64,000 bases of DNA from Vibrio neptunius (GTDB lineage: Bacteria; Pseudomonadota; Gammaproteobacteria; Enterobacterales; Vibrionaceae), in assembly GCA_019339365.1 (NCBI GenBank), contig CP079859.1, forward strand, positions 62,001 to 126,000, read 5' to 3'. Below, piece by piece: positions 9,773-21,169 of the stretch (position 1 is its first letter; each line of letters opens with the position of its first letter). Position numbers and translations under genes: made by a program. Below the pieces are notes generated by a model. The model saw only the letters and a list, made by a program, of their open reading frames with translations, ran no database searches and was not told the origin of the DNA.

Positions 9773-11125
9773 GTGGGCAATTTTAACGTTGCTAAATTTG
9801 GTGGAACCAGTGTCGCTAACTTTGAAGCCATGAGTCGATGTGCTGCGATCATTGAACAGAACCCAAACACAAAGTTAGTCGTCAGTAGCGCCTGTTCAGG
9901 TGTGACAAACTTATTAGTAGAGCTTGCGAACGGAGTTCAAGATCAGACAGAACGCAGTGCGATTCTAACCAAACTCGCCAGTATTCATGATGCGGTACTC
10001 AATCAACTAGAAGATGCGACTCAAGCGGCCAACGAGGTCTACTCCATTCTAGATACCGTCACAAGTTTAGCAGAAGCCGCCTCGATTCAGTCAAGTACCA
10101 AGCTGACCGATCACCTTGTCGCCTGTGGTGAGTTAATGTCTACACATCTACTGGCCCAGTTAATGAAAGAACGTGGCATCAATGCGGTACGCTTTGATAT
10201 TCGTGACGTACTACGCACAGATGATAATTTTGGTAAAGCAGAACCAGAACTAGCTACCATTCGTCAACAAGCGCAAGCATCACTTATCCCGTTATGCCAA
10301 CAACAGGTTGTGGTAACTCAAGGTTTTATTGGCGCCGATGCAGATGGCAATACCACGACACTGGGTCGAGGTGGTAGCGATTACAGTGCCGCACTTATTG
10401 CAGAAGCAGTTGAAGCTCAGGGACTCGAGATTTGGACCGATGTACCGGGCATTTATACCACTGATCCACGTATTGCTCCAAAAGCCTCTCCCATCTCAGA
10501 GATCAGCTTCAGTGAAGCCTCCGAAATGGCCAATTTTGGCGCCAAGATCCTTCACCCTTCGACGCTAATTCCTGCTCTGCGCCATGATATCCCGGTGTTT
10601 GTCGGTTCATCAAAGCAACCAGAAAAAGGCGGAACTTGGATTCGCCATCGAGTCGAGAGTTCACCTCTCTTCCGTGCTCTGGCTTTACGATGTAACCAGA
10701 CCATGGTGACGTTGCGCAGTGCGCAGATGTTCCACGCTTACGGCTTTCTGGCCAAGGTGTTTGAAATTCTGGCGAAGCACAAGATTTCGGTGGATTTGAT
10801 TACTACTTCAGAGATCAGTGTCAGTCTCACGCTTGACCAAACCGACACATCTGGTGGTGCCCCTCAGTTACCTGAAGCCGCACGTTTTGAACTGGAAGAA
10901 CTATGTACAGTGGAAGTAGAACATAACCTGTGTCTGGTCGCGCTGATCGGCAACAATATGAGTGAGAGCAAAGGTTATGCAAAGCAAGTATTTGGCACAC
11001 TAGAAGAGTTTAACTTGAGAATGATCTGCTACGGCGCAAGCCCTCACAACCTGTGTTTCTTAGTTGATGAGTCAGACGCAAAGCTAGCGATCCAGAAGCT
11101 GCACACTGAATTGTTTGAGAAGTAA
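9773..11125 (+). CDS. lysC: Lysine-sensitive aspartokinase III
   Basis: LysC phosphorylates aspartate, the first step toward lysine, diaminopimelate, threonine and methionine. Visible: the kinase motif VAKFGGTSVANF at the N-terminus, TTLGRGGSDYSAALIAEA and the WTDVPGIYTTDPR nucleotide-binding segment near residues 190-240, then paired ACT domains from about residue 310 (VDLITTSEISVSLT; LVALIGNNMSE) that bind lysine. Its 450 residues match E. coli LysC (449) along the whole length. The start is GTG at 9773, about 7 nt after GGGAGAAA. Control by lysine occurs both allosterically and through the upstream riboswitch. Confidence 0.96.
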   Translation: MGNFNVAKFGGTSVANFEAMSRCAAIIEQNPNTKLVVSSACSGVTNLLVELANGVQDQTERSAILTKLASIHDAVLNQLEDATQAANEVYSILDTVTSLAEAASIQSSTKLTDHLVACGELMSTHLLAQLMKERGINAVRFDIRDVLRTDDNFGKAEPELATIRQQAQASLIPLCQQQVVVTQGFIGADADGNTTTLGRGGSDYSAALIAEAVEAQGLEIWTDVPGIYTTDPRIAPKASPISEISFSEASEMANFGAKILHPSTLIPALRHDIPVFVGSSKQPEKGGTWIRHRVESSPLFRALALRCNQTMVTLRSAQMFHAYGFLAKVFEILAKHKISVDLITTSEISVSLTLDQTDTSGGAPQLPEAARFELEELCTVEVEHNLCLVALIGNNMSESKGYAKQVFGTLEEFNLRMICYGASPHNLCFLVDESDAKLAIQKLHTELFEK

Positions 11126-11144
11126 TAATAGAACAGAGAACAAA

Positions 11145-11175
11145 AAAGGGTTGGCGCTAAAACGCCAACCCTTTC
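11145..11175. terminator. Bidirectional terminator between lysC and pmbA
   Basis: AAAGGGTTGGCG / CGCCAACCCTTT stem with a 4-6 nt loop, preceded by A6. It lies between convergent genes. Confidence 0.88.
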
Positions 11176-11204
11176 AATTTGTATCAGTGGTAAAACCGAG
11201 TGAG

Positions 11205-12548
11205 TTACTCACCCGCCACTTTCATAGATTCAATCAGAATCGAACCCGTCTGGATTTGTGAGCGGGTTTCAACATCATTACCAACCGCGACAATCTGATT
11301 AAACATGTCTTTCAGGTTACTGGCGATGGTCACTTCAGAAACAGGATATTGGATCTGGCCATTTTCCACCCAGAAGCCAGCCGAGCCTCGAGAGTAATCA
11401 CCGGTGACGATATTCACGCCCTGTCCCATCACTTCGGTGACAAGAAAGCCCGTTCCCAGTTCTTTAAGCATCTGCTCAAAGTCTTGCCCCGTCGATTTAA
11501 CGAACCAGTTATGAATGCCACCAGCATGACCCGTTGGCGTCATGTCCATTTTACGCGCGGCGTAACTGGTCAATAGATATGTCGCGAGCACACCATCGGT
11601 AATGATTTCACGATCTTGGGTTGTAACACCTTCACTATCAAATGGGCTCGACGCTAAGCCGCGGAGTAAATGCGGTTTTTCAGCAACATTAAACCAATCT
11701 GGAAGTACCTTTTGGCCGAGATGATCAAGTAAGAATGATGACTTGCGATACAGGTTACCACCACTGATTGCCATCACTAAGTGTCCAAGTAAACCTGTTG
11801 CCACATCAGCTGCGAACATCACAGGATACTGACCTGTTTTCAGCTTTTGCGCATCAAGGCGACTGATGGTTTTCTCCGCCGCTTTCAAGCCGACTGACTC
11901 AGGTGACCAAAGATCATCTTTATGGCGTGCGACTGTATAGCTGTAGTCGCGCTCCATAACACCACTTTCGCCCTGACCAATCACACAACAACTGGTACTG
12001 TGGCGGCTGGAGGCATAGCTAGCAAGCAAACCGTGGCTGTTGCCATAAACCTTCAAGCCATAATGGCTGTCGTAACTCGCACCATCGCTTTGTTTGATTT
12101 TGTCACTGAAAGATAACGCTTTTTGCTCAGCAGCAATCGCAATCTCGGCCGCATGATCTGGGTCTGGCGTATCAGGGTGAAACAAATCAAGATCAGGAAT
12201 TTCTTTTACCATCAGCTCTTTAGGAGCAGGACCTGAGCATGGGTCTTCTGAAGTGTAATTGGCAATATCAAGTGCTGCCATCACCGTCTGTTGAATGGCT
12301 TTTTCACTGAGATCGGAGGTAGACGCACTGCCTTTGCGCTGACCACGGTAAACGGTAATACCTAAAGCGCCATCGCTGTTAAATTCAACGTTTTCCACCT
12401 CACACATCCGTGTTGATACACTCAGGCCAGTGGTTTTAGTGATCGCGACTTCAGCGCCATCGGATTTTTCCGCGGCCATTTCCAGTGCTTTCGCAACGGC
12501 GGCCTCAAGCTCAACACGTTGCTGAGCGACTTGCTGTCTTACGTCCAT
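11205..12548 (-). CDS. pmbA: Metalloprotease PmbA (TldE)
   Basis: PmbA/TldE pairs with TldD to form a cytosolic zinc metalloprotease that degrades small unfolded peptides, matures microcin B17 and takes part in CcdA turnover. The protein has the family N-terminal domain ([20 protein letters not shown]) and the C-terminal beta-rich domain containing [13 protein letters not shown] and [16 protein letters not shown]. It lacks the HExxxH motif, as expected because TldD carries the zinc site. Its 447 residues are normal. It is divergent from yjgA, an arrangement also found in E. coli and other vibrios. Confidence 0.94.
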   Translation of the reverse strand: MDVRQQVAQQRVELEAAVAKALEMAAEKSDGAEVAITKTTGLSVSTRMCEVENVEFNSDGALGITVYRGQRKGSASTSDLSEKAIQQTVMAALDIANYTSEDPCSGPAPKELMVKEIPDLDLFHPDTPDPDHAAEIAIAAEQKALSFSDKIKQSDGASYDSHYGLKVYGNSHGLLASYASSRHSTSCCVIGQGESGVMERDYSYTVARHKDDLWSPESVGLKAAEKTISRLDAQKLKTGQYPVMFAADVATGLLGHLVMAISGGNLYRKSSFLLDHLGQKVLPDWFNVAEKPHLLRGLASSPFDSEGVTTQDREIITDGVLATYLLTSYAARKMDMTPTGHAGGIHNWFVKSTGQDFEQMLKELGTGFLVTEVMGQGVNIVTGDYSRGSAGFWVENGQIQYPVSEVTIASNLKDMFNQIVAVGNDVETRSQIQTGSILIESMKVAGE

Positions 12549-12656
12549 ATCTTCTTCATGCTTAAGGTCTGTTGTCCCTAGAATAACAAGAATTTCGCTT
12601 TCTCCCCATGATTCTTGTTAAAATAGAGAAATAGATGTTCAAATTAAGGCAGAAAG

Positions 12657-13184
12657 ATGGCCCGTAAGAATCAAAAAGCGCCATGGGAAGAAGAAGAGGA
12701 AATCATTTGGGTCAGTAAAACCGAAATGAAGCGTGACATGGAAGAGTTACAAAAACTGGGTGAAGAACTCGCCAGTCTTAAACCTTCGGTGTTAGAAAAA
12801 TTCCCGTTAAGTGAGGACCTTGCAGAAGCAATTAAAGATGCACAACGCTTTAAAAATGAAGCACGTCGTCGCCAGTTGCAATACATTGGTAAGCTGATGC
12901 GTTTCGAAGAGACTGAGCCACTTCAAGCGGCACTGGACAAAGTACGTAACAAACACTCTCAAGCGACCGCTGCACTGCACAAGCTGGAACAGCTGCGTGA
13001 CCGCGTCGTTGAAGAAGGCGATGACGCCATTGCTGATGTAATGGAGTTATACCCACAAGCGGATCGCCAGCGTTTACGCCAATTGGCACGTCAGGCAGCA
13101 AAAGAGAAGAAAGCGGGTAAGCCAGCTAAAGCGTTCCGTGAAATATTCCAAGTGCTAAAAGAGCTCAACGACGAAGAGATTTAA
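12657..13184 (+). CDS. yjgA: Ribosome-associated protein YjgA (DarP)
   Basis: A 175-residue, highly charged, largely helical protein with an acidic N-terminus ([20 protein letters not shown]). It matches the DUF615 family throughout. E. coli YjgA (DarP, 183 residues) associates with late 50S assembly intermediates. The ATG at 12657 follows AAGGCAGAAAG. The position divergent from pmbA is conserved. Confidence 0.93.
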   Translation: MARKNQKAPWEEEEEIIWVSKTEMKRDMEELQKLGEELASLKPSVLEKFPLSEDLAEAIKDAQRFKNEARRRQLQYIGKLMRFEETEPLQAALDKVRNKHSQATAALHKLEQLRDRVVEEGDDAIADVMELYPQADRQRLRQLARQAAKEKKAGKPAKAFREIFQVLKELNDEEI

Positions 13185-13201
13185 GCAAGCCGCTTTAGAT
13201 A

Positions 13202-13237
13202 AAAATGGGCTGATGCAGATACATCAGCCCATTTTTT
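13202..13237. terminator. Terminator between yjgA and thiQ
   Basis: AATGGGCTGATG / CATCAGCCCATT stem with an 8-nt loop and T6 on the plus side. It serves yjgA and possibly the convergent thi operon. Confidence 0.85.
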
Positions 13238-13251
13238 GTTGTTAGGGAAAG

Positions 13252-13956
13252 TTATTCGCCCGCTTTAACAAACCCGCTGAGTACAGCATGGCTATGTTGC
13301 TGAGTTAAAAGTTCAATCGTATCAGCAACCGCCACCTTTCCTTGGTCAACAAAAGCAAAATGCGAGGCAATAGCTTTCGCGTCGCTGATATGGTGAGTCA
13401 CCATCACCACAGTAATATTACGCTCTGCGGCTAACTGCTTTACCAGCCCGAGCATCTCTTCACGCAATACCGGATCAAGCGCAGAGAAAGGTTCATCAAG
13501 CAGCCAGATAGGGTGAGGCTGAACAAAACATCGGGCCAATGCGACACGCTGACGCTGTCCACCCGATAATTGTTCAGGTAAACGATCCAAATATTCCTCA
13601 ATACCAACCTGAATCGCGGCTTGTTCCACCTGACTGGCTTGCTCAGAATTGAGTTTCAATCCAGGGTTCAGCCCCAATCCAATATTTTCGCGCACGGTGA
13701 GGTGGGCAAACAGGTTATGCTCCTGAAATAACATCGCAAAAGGACGCTGGTGAGGCTCTTTGCCCGCAACTTCTAATTCACCAGCTTTAATACTGCCACT
13801 TTCAGGTTCGATAAAACCCGCAACCAAGGCCAGTAACGTTGATTTCCCCGCCCCACTCGGTCCCATCAATGCGACCAGACTTCCCTGCTCAATATCTAAA
13901 TCAAAATGGAATAGATCCTGATGGTAATAGTAACGAACATCATTAAGGGTCAGCAT
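13252..13956 (-). CDS. thiQ: Thiamine ABC transporter ATPase ThiQ
   Basis: The ATP-binding subunit of the thiamine/TPP importer. Walker A GPSGAGKST (residues about 32-40), Q-loop FQEHNLF, signature LSGGQRQRVALARC and Walker B WLLDEPFSALD are all intact. At 234 residues it is close to E. coli ThiQ. It overlaps thiP by 14 bp, so the two are translationally coupled, and it is the last gene of the riboswitch-controlled thiBPQ operon. Confidence 0.95.
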   Translation of the reverse strand: MLTLNDVRYYYHQDLFHFDLDIEQGSLVALMGPSGAGKSTLLALVAGFIEPESGSIKAGELEVAGKEPHQRPFAMLFQEHNLFAHLTVRENIGLGLNPGLKLNSEQASQVEQAAIQVGIEEYLDRLPEQLSGGQRQRVALARCFVQPHPIWLLDEPFSALDPVLREEMLGLVKQLAAERNITVVMVTHHISDAKAIASHFAFVDQGKVAVADTIELLTQQHSHAVLSGFVKAGE

Positions 13957-15544
13957 AAGTCACCTTGGCATTTGCCTTAAACAGGGTTTCAATCAGTACA
14001 AAACAGCCAACACTGAGCAGTAACAAAGTGACTGACACTACAGCCGCTGCATCCATCTGATAACTGCCCAGCAATTGGAAAAGATACAACGGCAGAGTGC
14101 GGAACTCCTGGCTGCCAAACAGGGCAATTGCACTTAAGTCTCCCACCGCAAACATGAAACTGATCGCGAAAGCATGTGCCATTGGCTTTCTCAGTGCTCG
14201 CCATTCAACAACGCGAAAGCGCTGCCAACCTTTGATACCTAAGCTTGCGCATACGTATTGGTATTGCTGTTCGATATGCAGCATCGGTTGTGACAAGGTT
14301 TTGATCACGTAAGGCAAGCCCATCAACGCATTCACCGCAACCACAATAAAAAACGCCAGACTAAACACATCCGTAAAAGACCGCAATAGCAAAAATAATC
14401 CTGTAGAAATCACCAAGCCGGGAGTGACAAGAATGATCGTACCCAATAGTTCAATCTGATCCGCATGACGACTTCTTGCGTTCAGTCGCAATCGACGGCT
14501 GGTCAACAATATTGCAATCCCTGCCGAGAGCGCGATACCGCTTGCCAATGTTGCTACTTTGAGCGACGACCATAACGCCAGCCAAAATCGTTGATCAGTA
14601 AACACCGATAAAGCTTCTGAGTTGATGCCACTGAGCACCACCATCAGTAAAGGTGGCAGCACCAATAGCATACTCAGGCCAATCCAGATCCAATCCCAGC
14701 TATATGACCAGATGGAGTCCTTTACCATATAAAGGTTGTGACTTGGTGCGCCTGAACTCACAGCCACAGGTTTGGTCAAACGTTGCACCGCCAACGCCAT
14801 AATGCCACACAATAGCATTTGCCATATCGCCAGTAATGCCCCTGCCTGCAAGTCAAAATCGAATTTGATCGCCTGATAAATCGCCAGCTCAATCGTGGTC
14901 GATTTCGGCCCGCCACCGAGCGCCATTACCGTCGCAAAACTGGTAAAACACAGCATAAACACCAAGCCACACACGTGCGGCAACTGCTGACGCAAGCGAG
15001 GCCATTCGACCCACTTAAATTTATGCCAATGGCCCATACCTAGATGCGCACACAGTTTGTGCTGCTCAGCCGGAATAGACTCCAATGATTGCAATAGCAG
15101 GCGCGTCGCATAAGGCAGGTTGAAAAACACATGCGCCAGTAAAATACCGTTCAGACCGTAAATCGAAAATGGCAGTCCAGAATCAAACCATGCAAAAGCT
15201 GACGATAGCAGACCGCTATTGCCATAAATCGCCAGTAAGCCAAACACCCCAACCAATACAGGCAGTACTAATGTGGTGGCAAACAACTTAAGCAATAATG
15301 ACTTACCAGGAAAGTTACGCCGAGATAAAGCATGCGCTACAGGAACCGCTAAACCAACACTGAGCAGAGTCGACAGAAACGATTGGTAAAAGCTGAACTT
15401 GGTCACATATCGATAGTAAGGGTCTGACCAAACCTGAGCGATATTCAGGGATGGGGCCGCAACTAATAAAGCACCGAGAGCAGAAACAACAAAGGCCGCG
15501 ATAGCTATCGCGACCCAGAGTCCCAATTGTGGAATACTACGCAA
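13943..15544 (-). CDS. thiP: Thiamine ABC transporter permease ThiP
   Basis: A 533-residue integral membrane protein with about twelve hydrophobic segments. It is a duplicated permease with two EAA-type loops facing the ATPase (near LCAHLGMGHWHKFKWVEWPR and VCASLGIKGWQRFRVVEWRA). It forms the channel of the thiamine importer with ThiQ. It lies 9 bp after thiB and overlaps thiQ. Confidence 0.94.
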   Translation of the reverse strand: MRSIPQLGLWVAIAIAAFVVSALGALLVAAPSLNIAQVWSDPYYRYVTKFSFYQSFLSTLLSVGLAVPVAHALSRRNFPGKSLLLKLFATTLVLPVLVGVFGLLAIYGNSGLLSSAFAWFDSGLPFSIYGLNGILLAHVFFNLPYATRLLLQSLESIPAEQHKLCAHLGMGHWHKFKWVEWPRLRQQLPHVCGLVFMLCFTSFATVMALGGGPKSTTIELAIYQAIKFDFDLQAGALLAIWQMLLCGIMALAVQRLTKPVAVSSGAPSHNLYMVKDSIWSYSWDWIWIGLSMLLVLPPLLMVVLSGINSEALSVFTDQRFWLALWSSLKVATLASGIALSAGIAILLTSRRLRLNARSRHADQIELLGTIILVTPGLVISTGLFLLLRSFTDVFSLAFFIVVAVNALMGLPYVIKTLSQPMLHIEQQYQYVCASLGIKGWQRFRVVEWRALRKPMAHAFAISFMFAVGDLSAIALFGSQEFRTLPLYLFQLLGSYQMDAAAVVSVTLLLLSVGCFVLIETLFKANAKVTYADP

Positions 15545-15553
15545 AGCGTCTCC

Positions 15554-16546
15554 TTAAAAGGTTAAGGCGCTTTGCCACTCACGTATCCAAGCTTTTCGGT
15601 TTTGGGCTACTTCTTCTGCGCTAAAACTCAATGCTTTTTCAGGTACCGTCAGTGTCTCAAAACCTTCAGGCAATGCGACTTCTGTCACTGGGTACATCCA
15701 GTTACCCATTGGCATCAAAGACTGAAAATCGTCGCTAAGGATAAACGTCATAAATTCATCGGCTAACTTTTCGTTTTTCGATGCTTTGACTTTAGCCGCA
15801 ACCTCAACCTGAGTGTAATGGCCTTCAGAAAAGTCAGCCGCTGCGTATTGGCTGTCGCTTTCTGCGATCAGGTGATATGCCGGTGAGGTGGTGTAAGACA
15901 ACACCATGTCTGACTCACCTTCAAGGAACATAGAGTAAGCCTCAGACCAACCTTTCGTGACAGTGACGGTTTTCTTAGCCAGTAGCTGCCAAGCGGGTAC
16001 AACATCATCACCATAAACAGATTTCATCCATAACATCAGACCTTGACCCGGTGTTGAGGTGCGTGGATCCTGATAAATCACTTTCAGATCATTCCGAGAT
16101 TCCACCAGTTCTTTAAGACTCTTTGGTGGATTGGTTAGCTTTTCTTTGTTGTAGACAAACGCAAAGTACCCGAAGTCATACGGCACAAAAGTACTGTCTT
16201 CCCAACCATTAGGCAATTTTACTGATTTGGTATCGACATTATGCTCAGCAAGTAAACCTGTTTTCTGTGCTTCCGCCATTAGATTGTTGTCCAAACCTAA
16301 CACAATATCCGCTTTGCTGTTGTCCCCTTCGAGACGCAGGCGGTTAAGAATAGAGACACCATCATCAAGAGCAACAAAATTGACATCACAACCGCAATGC
16401 GCTTCAAAAGCGGCTGCCACTTTCGGGCCAGGGCCCCAATCCGCGGCAAAAGAATCATAGGTATAAACGGTAAGGGTGTTATCTGCTGCCAATGCAGAAA
16501 AAGATGTCAGTGTGGCAACGGCGATGGTGCTTAAAGTGGTTTTCAC
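15554..16546 (-). CDS. thiB: Thiamine-binding periplasmic protein ThiB
   Basis: The substrate-binding subunit of the thiamine/TPP importer. I choose the GTG at 16546 because AAGGAGAGAG lies just upstream and it yields a proper signal peptide (MKTTLSTIAVATLTSFSALA, cleaved after ALA). An in-frame upstream start would add 15 non-signal residues that overlap the riboswitch side. The mature part (NTLTVYTYDSFAADWGPGP) and the Cys pair CGCD match ThiB/TbpA. The resulting 330 residues agree with E. coli (327). Confidence 0.94.
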   Translation of the reverse strand: MKTTLSTIAVATLTSFSALAADNTLTVYTYDSFAADWGPGPKVAAAFEAHCGCDVNFVALDDGVSILNRLRLEGDNSKADIVLGLDNNLMAEAQKTGLLAEHNVDTKSVKLPNGWEDSTFVPYDFGYFAFVYNKEKLTNPPKSLKELVESRNDLKVIYQDPRTSTPGQGLMLWMKSVYGDDVVPAWQLLAKKTVTVTKGWSEAYSMFLEGESDMVLSYTTSPAYHLIAESDSQYAAADFSEGHYTQVEVAAKVKASKNEKLADEFMTFILSDDFQSLMPMGNWMYPVTEVALPEGFETLTVPEKALSFSAEEVAQNRKAWIREWQSALTF

Positions 16547-16610
16547 TGCTCGCTCTCTCCTTGGTTGAGCGGCACAGGTTTGAGGAAACATTGGCAGGGC
16601 AAATGTTCAG

Positions 16611-16709
16611 ACTCAATTCCTACGCCAGCATTATCTGGTTCAGGTACACGGGTCCTGGGCTTTGCCCAATCTCAGCTTCATCTGTGCGATGAATAGCTCC
16701 CCGATGAGT
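16611..16709 (-). promoter_or_regulatory. TPP riboswitch (THI element) controlling thiBPQ
   Basis: On the minus strand the region reads the thi-box core in order: TCGGGGAGC, GCTGAGATTGGGC, GACCCGTGTACCTGAACC and AGATAATGCTGGCGTAGGAA. These are the CUGAGA, ACCUGA and GAUAAUGCxxGCG hallmarks of TPP aptamers. ACTCA and TGAGT close P1. It ends about 65 nt before the thiB start, so TPP probably represses translation or transcription of the importer operon. Confidence 0.96.
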
Positions 16710-16750
16710 GTCGGCTGAATTGTAATCGTAATGTTATCAATTGGCCAGAA

Positions 16751-17377
16751 TTAAGCGCGCTGGTCATATCCCCAACGCGGAACAAGCCCCTGTTCAACAT
16801 TAAGATGATCGAGAATCCTCGCCACCATAAAGTCGACCAGATCATCAATAGACTTAGGTTGATGGTAGAAGCCCGGTGCCGCAGGCATAATGGTGACGCC
16901 CATCTGCGACAACTTATGCATATTTTCTAGATGCAACGTAGAGAATGGTGTTTCACGCACGACCAGCAGCAGCTGCCCGCGCTCTTTCATCACCACATCG
17001 GCCGCACGCTCGATGAGATTGTCGGACATACCATGTGCGATGGCAGCGACACTGCCTGCAGAGCAAGGGCACACGACCATCTGTTTTGGCGCCGCAGACC
17101 CGGAAGCCACTGGAGAGAACCAGTCGTCTTTACCATAGACAACCAAGTTCGCGGAGTCACAATTAAGGTGTGCGACCAATGCTTGTTGAGCAGACTCGGG
17201 ATTAGCCGGCAATTTCATATCATGCTCGGTCGCTAACACAACTCGAGCCGCTGACGATATCAGCAAATGTACCTGATAGCCGGCGGCTAGCAGACACTCA
17301 AGCAATCTAAGCCCGTACGGTGCGCCTGAAGCCCCCGTAAAAGCGAGTGTAATTGCTTTGTTTTTCTCTTTGTTCAT
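16751..17377 (-). CDS. ubiX: Flavin prenyltransferase UbiX
   Basis: UbiX makes prenylated FMN, the cofactor of the UbiD decarboxylase in ubiquinone synthesis. Visible: the flavoprotein N-terminus [20 protein letters not shown] (residues 10-29), the FMN-binding [27 protein letters not shown] segment and the [14 protein letters not shown] motif. Its 208 residues are normal. It lies 14 bp after mpl on the same strand, as in many gamma-proteobacteria. Confidence 0.95.
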   Translation of the reverse strand: MNKEKNKAITLAFTGASGAPYGLRLLECLLAAGYQVHLLISSAARVVLATEHDMKLPANPESAQQALVAHLNCDSANLVVYGKDDWFSPVASGSAAPKQMVVCPCSAGSVAAIAHGMSDNLIERAADVVMKERGQLLLVVRETPFSTLHLENMHKLSQMGVTIMPAAPGFYHQPKSIDDLVDFMVARILDHLNVEQGLVPRWGYDQRA

Positions 17378-17391
17378 ACTACTACATTAAT

Positions 17392-18744
17392 CTATTCGGC
17401 GAGTTTAGCCAGCAGCTTGTCGTGGATGCCTTCAAACCCACCATTACTCATCACCAGAATTTGATCGCCCGGTTGAGCCTGTTCTGTCAGCATCTGCACT
17501 AACGCATCAACACTGTCTGACACATAAGCCGATTGCTGACATTGCTGGGCAATATCCTCGACAGACCATTCAATATTATCTGGTTGATAAAGGAAAACTA
17601 CATCGGCCTGTGCGAGGGAAGCTGCCAACGTTTCTTTATGCACGCCACGTTTCATCGTCGCACTACGAGGTTCAAGTACTGCTAGGATTCGTTGTTGGCC
17701 AACCTTATTACGCAATCCACCCACAGTAAGTTCAATCGCCGTAGGGTGATGAGCGAAGTCATCGTAAACCGTAACCTGATTCACTTCACCTTTTAGCTCA
17801 AGTCGACGTTTAGTATTGATGAATTTCGCCAGCGACTGACAGGCTAAATCCGGAGTAACACCCACATGACGGGCCGCTGCGATGGCCATCAAAGCATTAT
17901 CGACGTTATGATCGCCCACCAGCTCCCACTTCACAGTACCGACGGCTTCCCCTTGGAAGAAAACGGTGAATATTGAACCATCGGCGACTTGTTTCTCCGC
18001 TCGCCAGTCACCTTGTTCGCCGCTGAACTCCGTTTCGCTCCAGCAGCCACGCTGTAATACATCGCCTATTGCTGAATCTCCTTGCGGAGCAAGGATTCGA
18101 CCGTTCCCCGGCACGGTTCTTACTAAGTGATGGAATTGGCGCTTGATCGCTTCCAGATCATCGAAGATATCCGCATGATCAAACTCCAAATTGTTCATCA
18201 CTAACGTGCGAGGATGGTAATGCACGAACTTAGAACGCTTATCGAAAAAAGCACTATCGTATTCATCAGCTTCCACGACAAAAAACATACTTTCGCCCAA
18301 ACGTGCTGAAACACCGAAGTTGCCCAAGACACCACCGACAAGAAAGCCAGGTTGGTAGCCACAGTCTTCTAAAATCCACGCCAGCATGCTGGAAGTGGTC
18401 GTTTTTCCATGAGTTCCAGAGACAGCCAGCACCCAACGGTCATGGAGAAGAAACTCCTGCAGCCACTGTGGACCTGAGGTGTATCTCAGATTACTGTTCA
18501 ATACATGTTCGACACAGGGATTACCTCGACTCATCGCGTTTCCGATCACAACGAGATCAGGTGCAGGATTAAGCTGAGACGGTTCAAATCCTTCAATAAT
18601 TTCAATACCTTGAGATTCCAACAATGTACTCATTGGTGGATAAACATTAGCGTCACTACCCGTCACTTTATGCCCCAATTGACGAGCTAAAACTGCAGCA
18701 CCTCCCATAAATGTGCCACAAATTCCCAAGATATGAATATGCAT
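17392..18744 (-). CDS. mpl: UDP-MurNAc:L-Ala-gamma-D-Glu-meso-DAP ligase Mpl
   Basis: Mpl reattaches recycled murein tripeptide to UDP-MurNAc in the cytosol. I take the ATG at 18744 (MHIHILGICGTFMGG) because GGAGAAGG sits 6 nt upstream and it aligns with E. coli Mpl. An in-frame upstream start would add 12 residues. Mur-ligase motifs are intact: P-loop GTHGKTTTS near residue 110, NNLEFDHADIF, and the C-terminal YDDFAHHPTAI and VLEPRSATMKRG. The length of about 450 residues is normal. Confidence 0.95.
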   Translation of the reverse strand: MHIHILGICGTFMGGAAVLARQLGHKVTGSDANVYPPMSTLLESQGIEIIEGFEPSQLNPAPDLVVIGNAMSRGNPCVEHVLNSNLRYTSGPQWLQEFLLHDRWVLAVSGTHGKTTTSSMLAWILEDCGYQPGFLVGGVLGNFGVSARLGESMFFVVEADEYDSAFFDKRSKFVHYHPRTLVMNNLEFDHADIFDDLEAIKRQFHHLVRTVPGNGRILAPQGDSAIGDVLQRGCWSETEFSGEQGDWRAEKQVADGSIFTVFFQGEAVGTVKWELVGDHNVDNALMAIAAARHVGVTPDLACQSLAKFINTKRRLELKGEVNQVTVYDDFAHHPTAIELTVGGLRNKVGQQRILAVLEPRSATMKRGVHKETLAASLAQADVVFLYQPDNIEWSVEDIAQQCQQSAYVSDSVDALVQMLTEQAQPGDQILVMSNGGFEGIHDKLLAKLAE

Positions 18745-19007
18745 AAACAACCTTCTCCAAGGCGAAAACTGAGCTGACATTATGGCGATTATACGCAGAA
18801 AAGCGAACTACTTTGCTCACTGTTTTACGTCACACGAGCGCAAATGATTGCGTGTTATGCGCGTTATCCAACTCGTATGGCTTCAAACAAGCAGATGAAA
18901 ACTGTTATCAAGTCGACAAATAAAACGAGATCTCAGTCAGTTAGTTCATTACCAATAAAAAGATCTAACTCTTAGACTAGGCTTAGGCGAAATTTAAGAT
19001 CCGTTAG

Positions 19008-20072
<1,065 letters not shown>

Positions 20073-20075
20073 ATA

Positions 20076-20101
20076 GAAAGGCGCTTTCGAGCGCCTTTTT
20101 C
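20076..20101 (+). terminator. Terminator of fbp
   Basis: AAAGGCGCT / AGCGCCTTTTT stem with a TTCG-type loop and a T5 tail. Confidence 0.88.
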
Positions 20102-20229
20102 ACATTTTCTTGAGCAAAATCTCGCCTTAGTTGGTTTACATAAAACCGAGTTTAGCAGTAAGGTATTGCGGTCTTATATTCAAGCCCGTGTGCCTCACTG
20201 AGGTACAAACTAAAAAAGGAACTTTCTTA

Positions 20230-20757
20230 ATGAGTTTAAACAACGTACCAGCAGGTAAGTCTCTTCCTGATGATCTCTATGTCGTGATTGAAATCCCTGC
20301 TAATGCGGATCCAATCAAATATGAAGTAGACAAAGATTCAGGTGCTGTGTTCGTCGACCGCTTTATGTCTGCACCTATGTTCTACCCATGTAACTATGGT
20401 TACGTAAACCACACTTTGTCTCTAGACGGGGATCCAGTAGACGTTCTGGTTCCAACACCGCACCCTCTGATGCCTGGTTCAGTGATCCGCTGCCGTCCTG
20501 TCGGTGTTCTAAAAATGACGGATGAGTCTGGTGAAGACGCGAAAGTAGTAGCAGTACCACACACTAAATTGTCCAAAGAATACGATCACATCAAAGACGT
20601 AAACGACCTGCCTGAGCTACTAAAAGCACAGATCACGCATTTCTTTGAGCGTTACAAAGAGCTTGAGTCTGGCAAGTGGGTAAAAGTCGACGGTTGGGAA
20701 GACGTAGAGTCTGCTCGTAAAGAGATTCTTGAATCTTACGAACGCGCACAGAAATAA
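20230..20757 (+). CDS. ppa: Inorganic pyrophosphatase
   Basis: Ppa hydrolyses pyrophosphate and so drives biosynthetic reactions. The ATG at 20230 is chosen because AAAAAGGA lies just upstream and the protein then starts [19 protein letters not shown] like E. coli Ppa (176 residues; here 175). An upstream in-frame start in the leader would add an unrelated 33 residues. The active-site motif DGDPVDVLV and metal ligands are intact. Confidence 0.96.
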   Translation: MSLNNVPAGKSLPDDLYVVIEIPANADPIKYEVDKDSGAVFVDRFMSAPMFYPCNYGYVNHTLSLDGDPVDVLVPTPHPLMPGSVIRCRPVGVLKMTDESGEDAKVVAVPHTKLSKEYDHIKDVNDLPELLKAQITHFFERYKELESGKWVKVDGWEDVESARKEILESYERAQK

Positions 20758-20758
20758 T

Positions 20759-20789
20759 AAAAAAGAGCCAGCAAATGCTGGCTTTTTTA
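20759..20789 (+). terminator. Terminator of ppa
   Basis: AGCCAGCA / TGCTGGCT stem, A-rich before and T6 after. It may also serve convergent ytfP. Confidence 0.88.
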
Positions 20790-20801
20790 TATCACTGAAC
20801 G

Positions 20802-21149
20802 CTAGACCCGCTGGCACCAGTCACCTGAAGAAATAATGGTATCAAGCTTGCTTCCATCTTGGTAAAGGTATATCCAAGCTTCGCCGAAGGGGGTTTCAAT
20901 TTGCTCACGGCGATACTCAATAGGCACATCCTCAAGTTGATCGACTTTAGATAGTGTCTCACCATCAATCAGGTACACTTCCCCCAGAATCGAACCATGA
21001 CCCTCAATCACCGCTGGATACGAGCCAAGATCATATAACGCGTAGTTAGGGAGAGTTTCAAAATGACCTAAACATTGGGAGCCAACCAAATAATTATGGT
21101 TACTTTCTCCCTGACGTAGGGTTCCGTACACAAAGAGTAAATGCTGCAT
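20802..21149 (-). CDS. ytfP: YtfP-family gamma-glutamylcyclotransferase-like protein
   Basis: A 115-residue AIG2/GGCT-fold protein: FVYGTLRQGESNHNYL at the N-terminus and a GEVYLIDGETLSKVDQLE segment holding the acidic residue that is catalytic in the fold. Members are gamma-glutamylamine or gamma-glutamyl cyclotransferases. The exact substrate is unknown. The ATG at 21149 (after AGGTGGCAGG) fits the family. A TTG at 21173 overlapping the tamB stop would add 8 residues. It lies last in tamA-tamB-ytfP, as in E. coli. Confidence 0.88.
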   Translation of the reverse strand: MQHLLFVYGTLRQGESNHNYLVGSQCLGHFETLPNYALYDLGSYPAVIEGHGSILGEVYLIDGETLSKVDQLEDVPIEYRREQIETPFGEAWIYLYQDGSKLDTIISSGDWCQRV

Positions 21150-21169
21150 CCTGCCACCTAGCTTGACGA

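Noticed and set aside
18843..18975. 43-codon plus-strand frame in the mpl-fbp gap
   Set aside because: No ribosome-binding site, and composition like non-coding DNA.
20131..20229. Upstream in-frame extension of ppa by 33 residues
   Set aside because: Family length and the AAAAAGGA site support the start at 20230.
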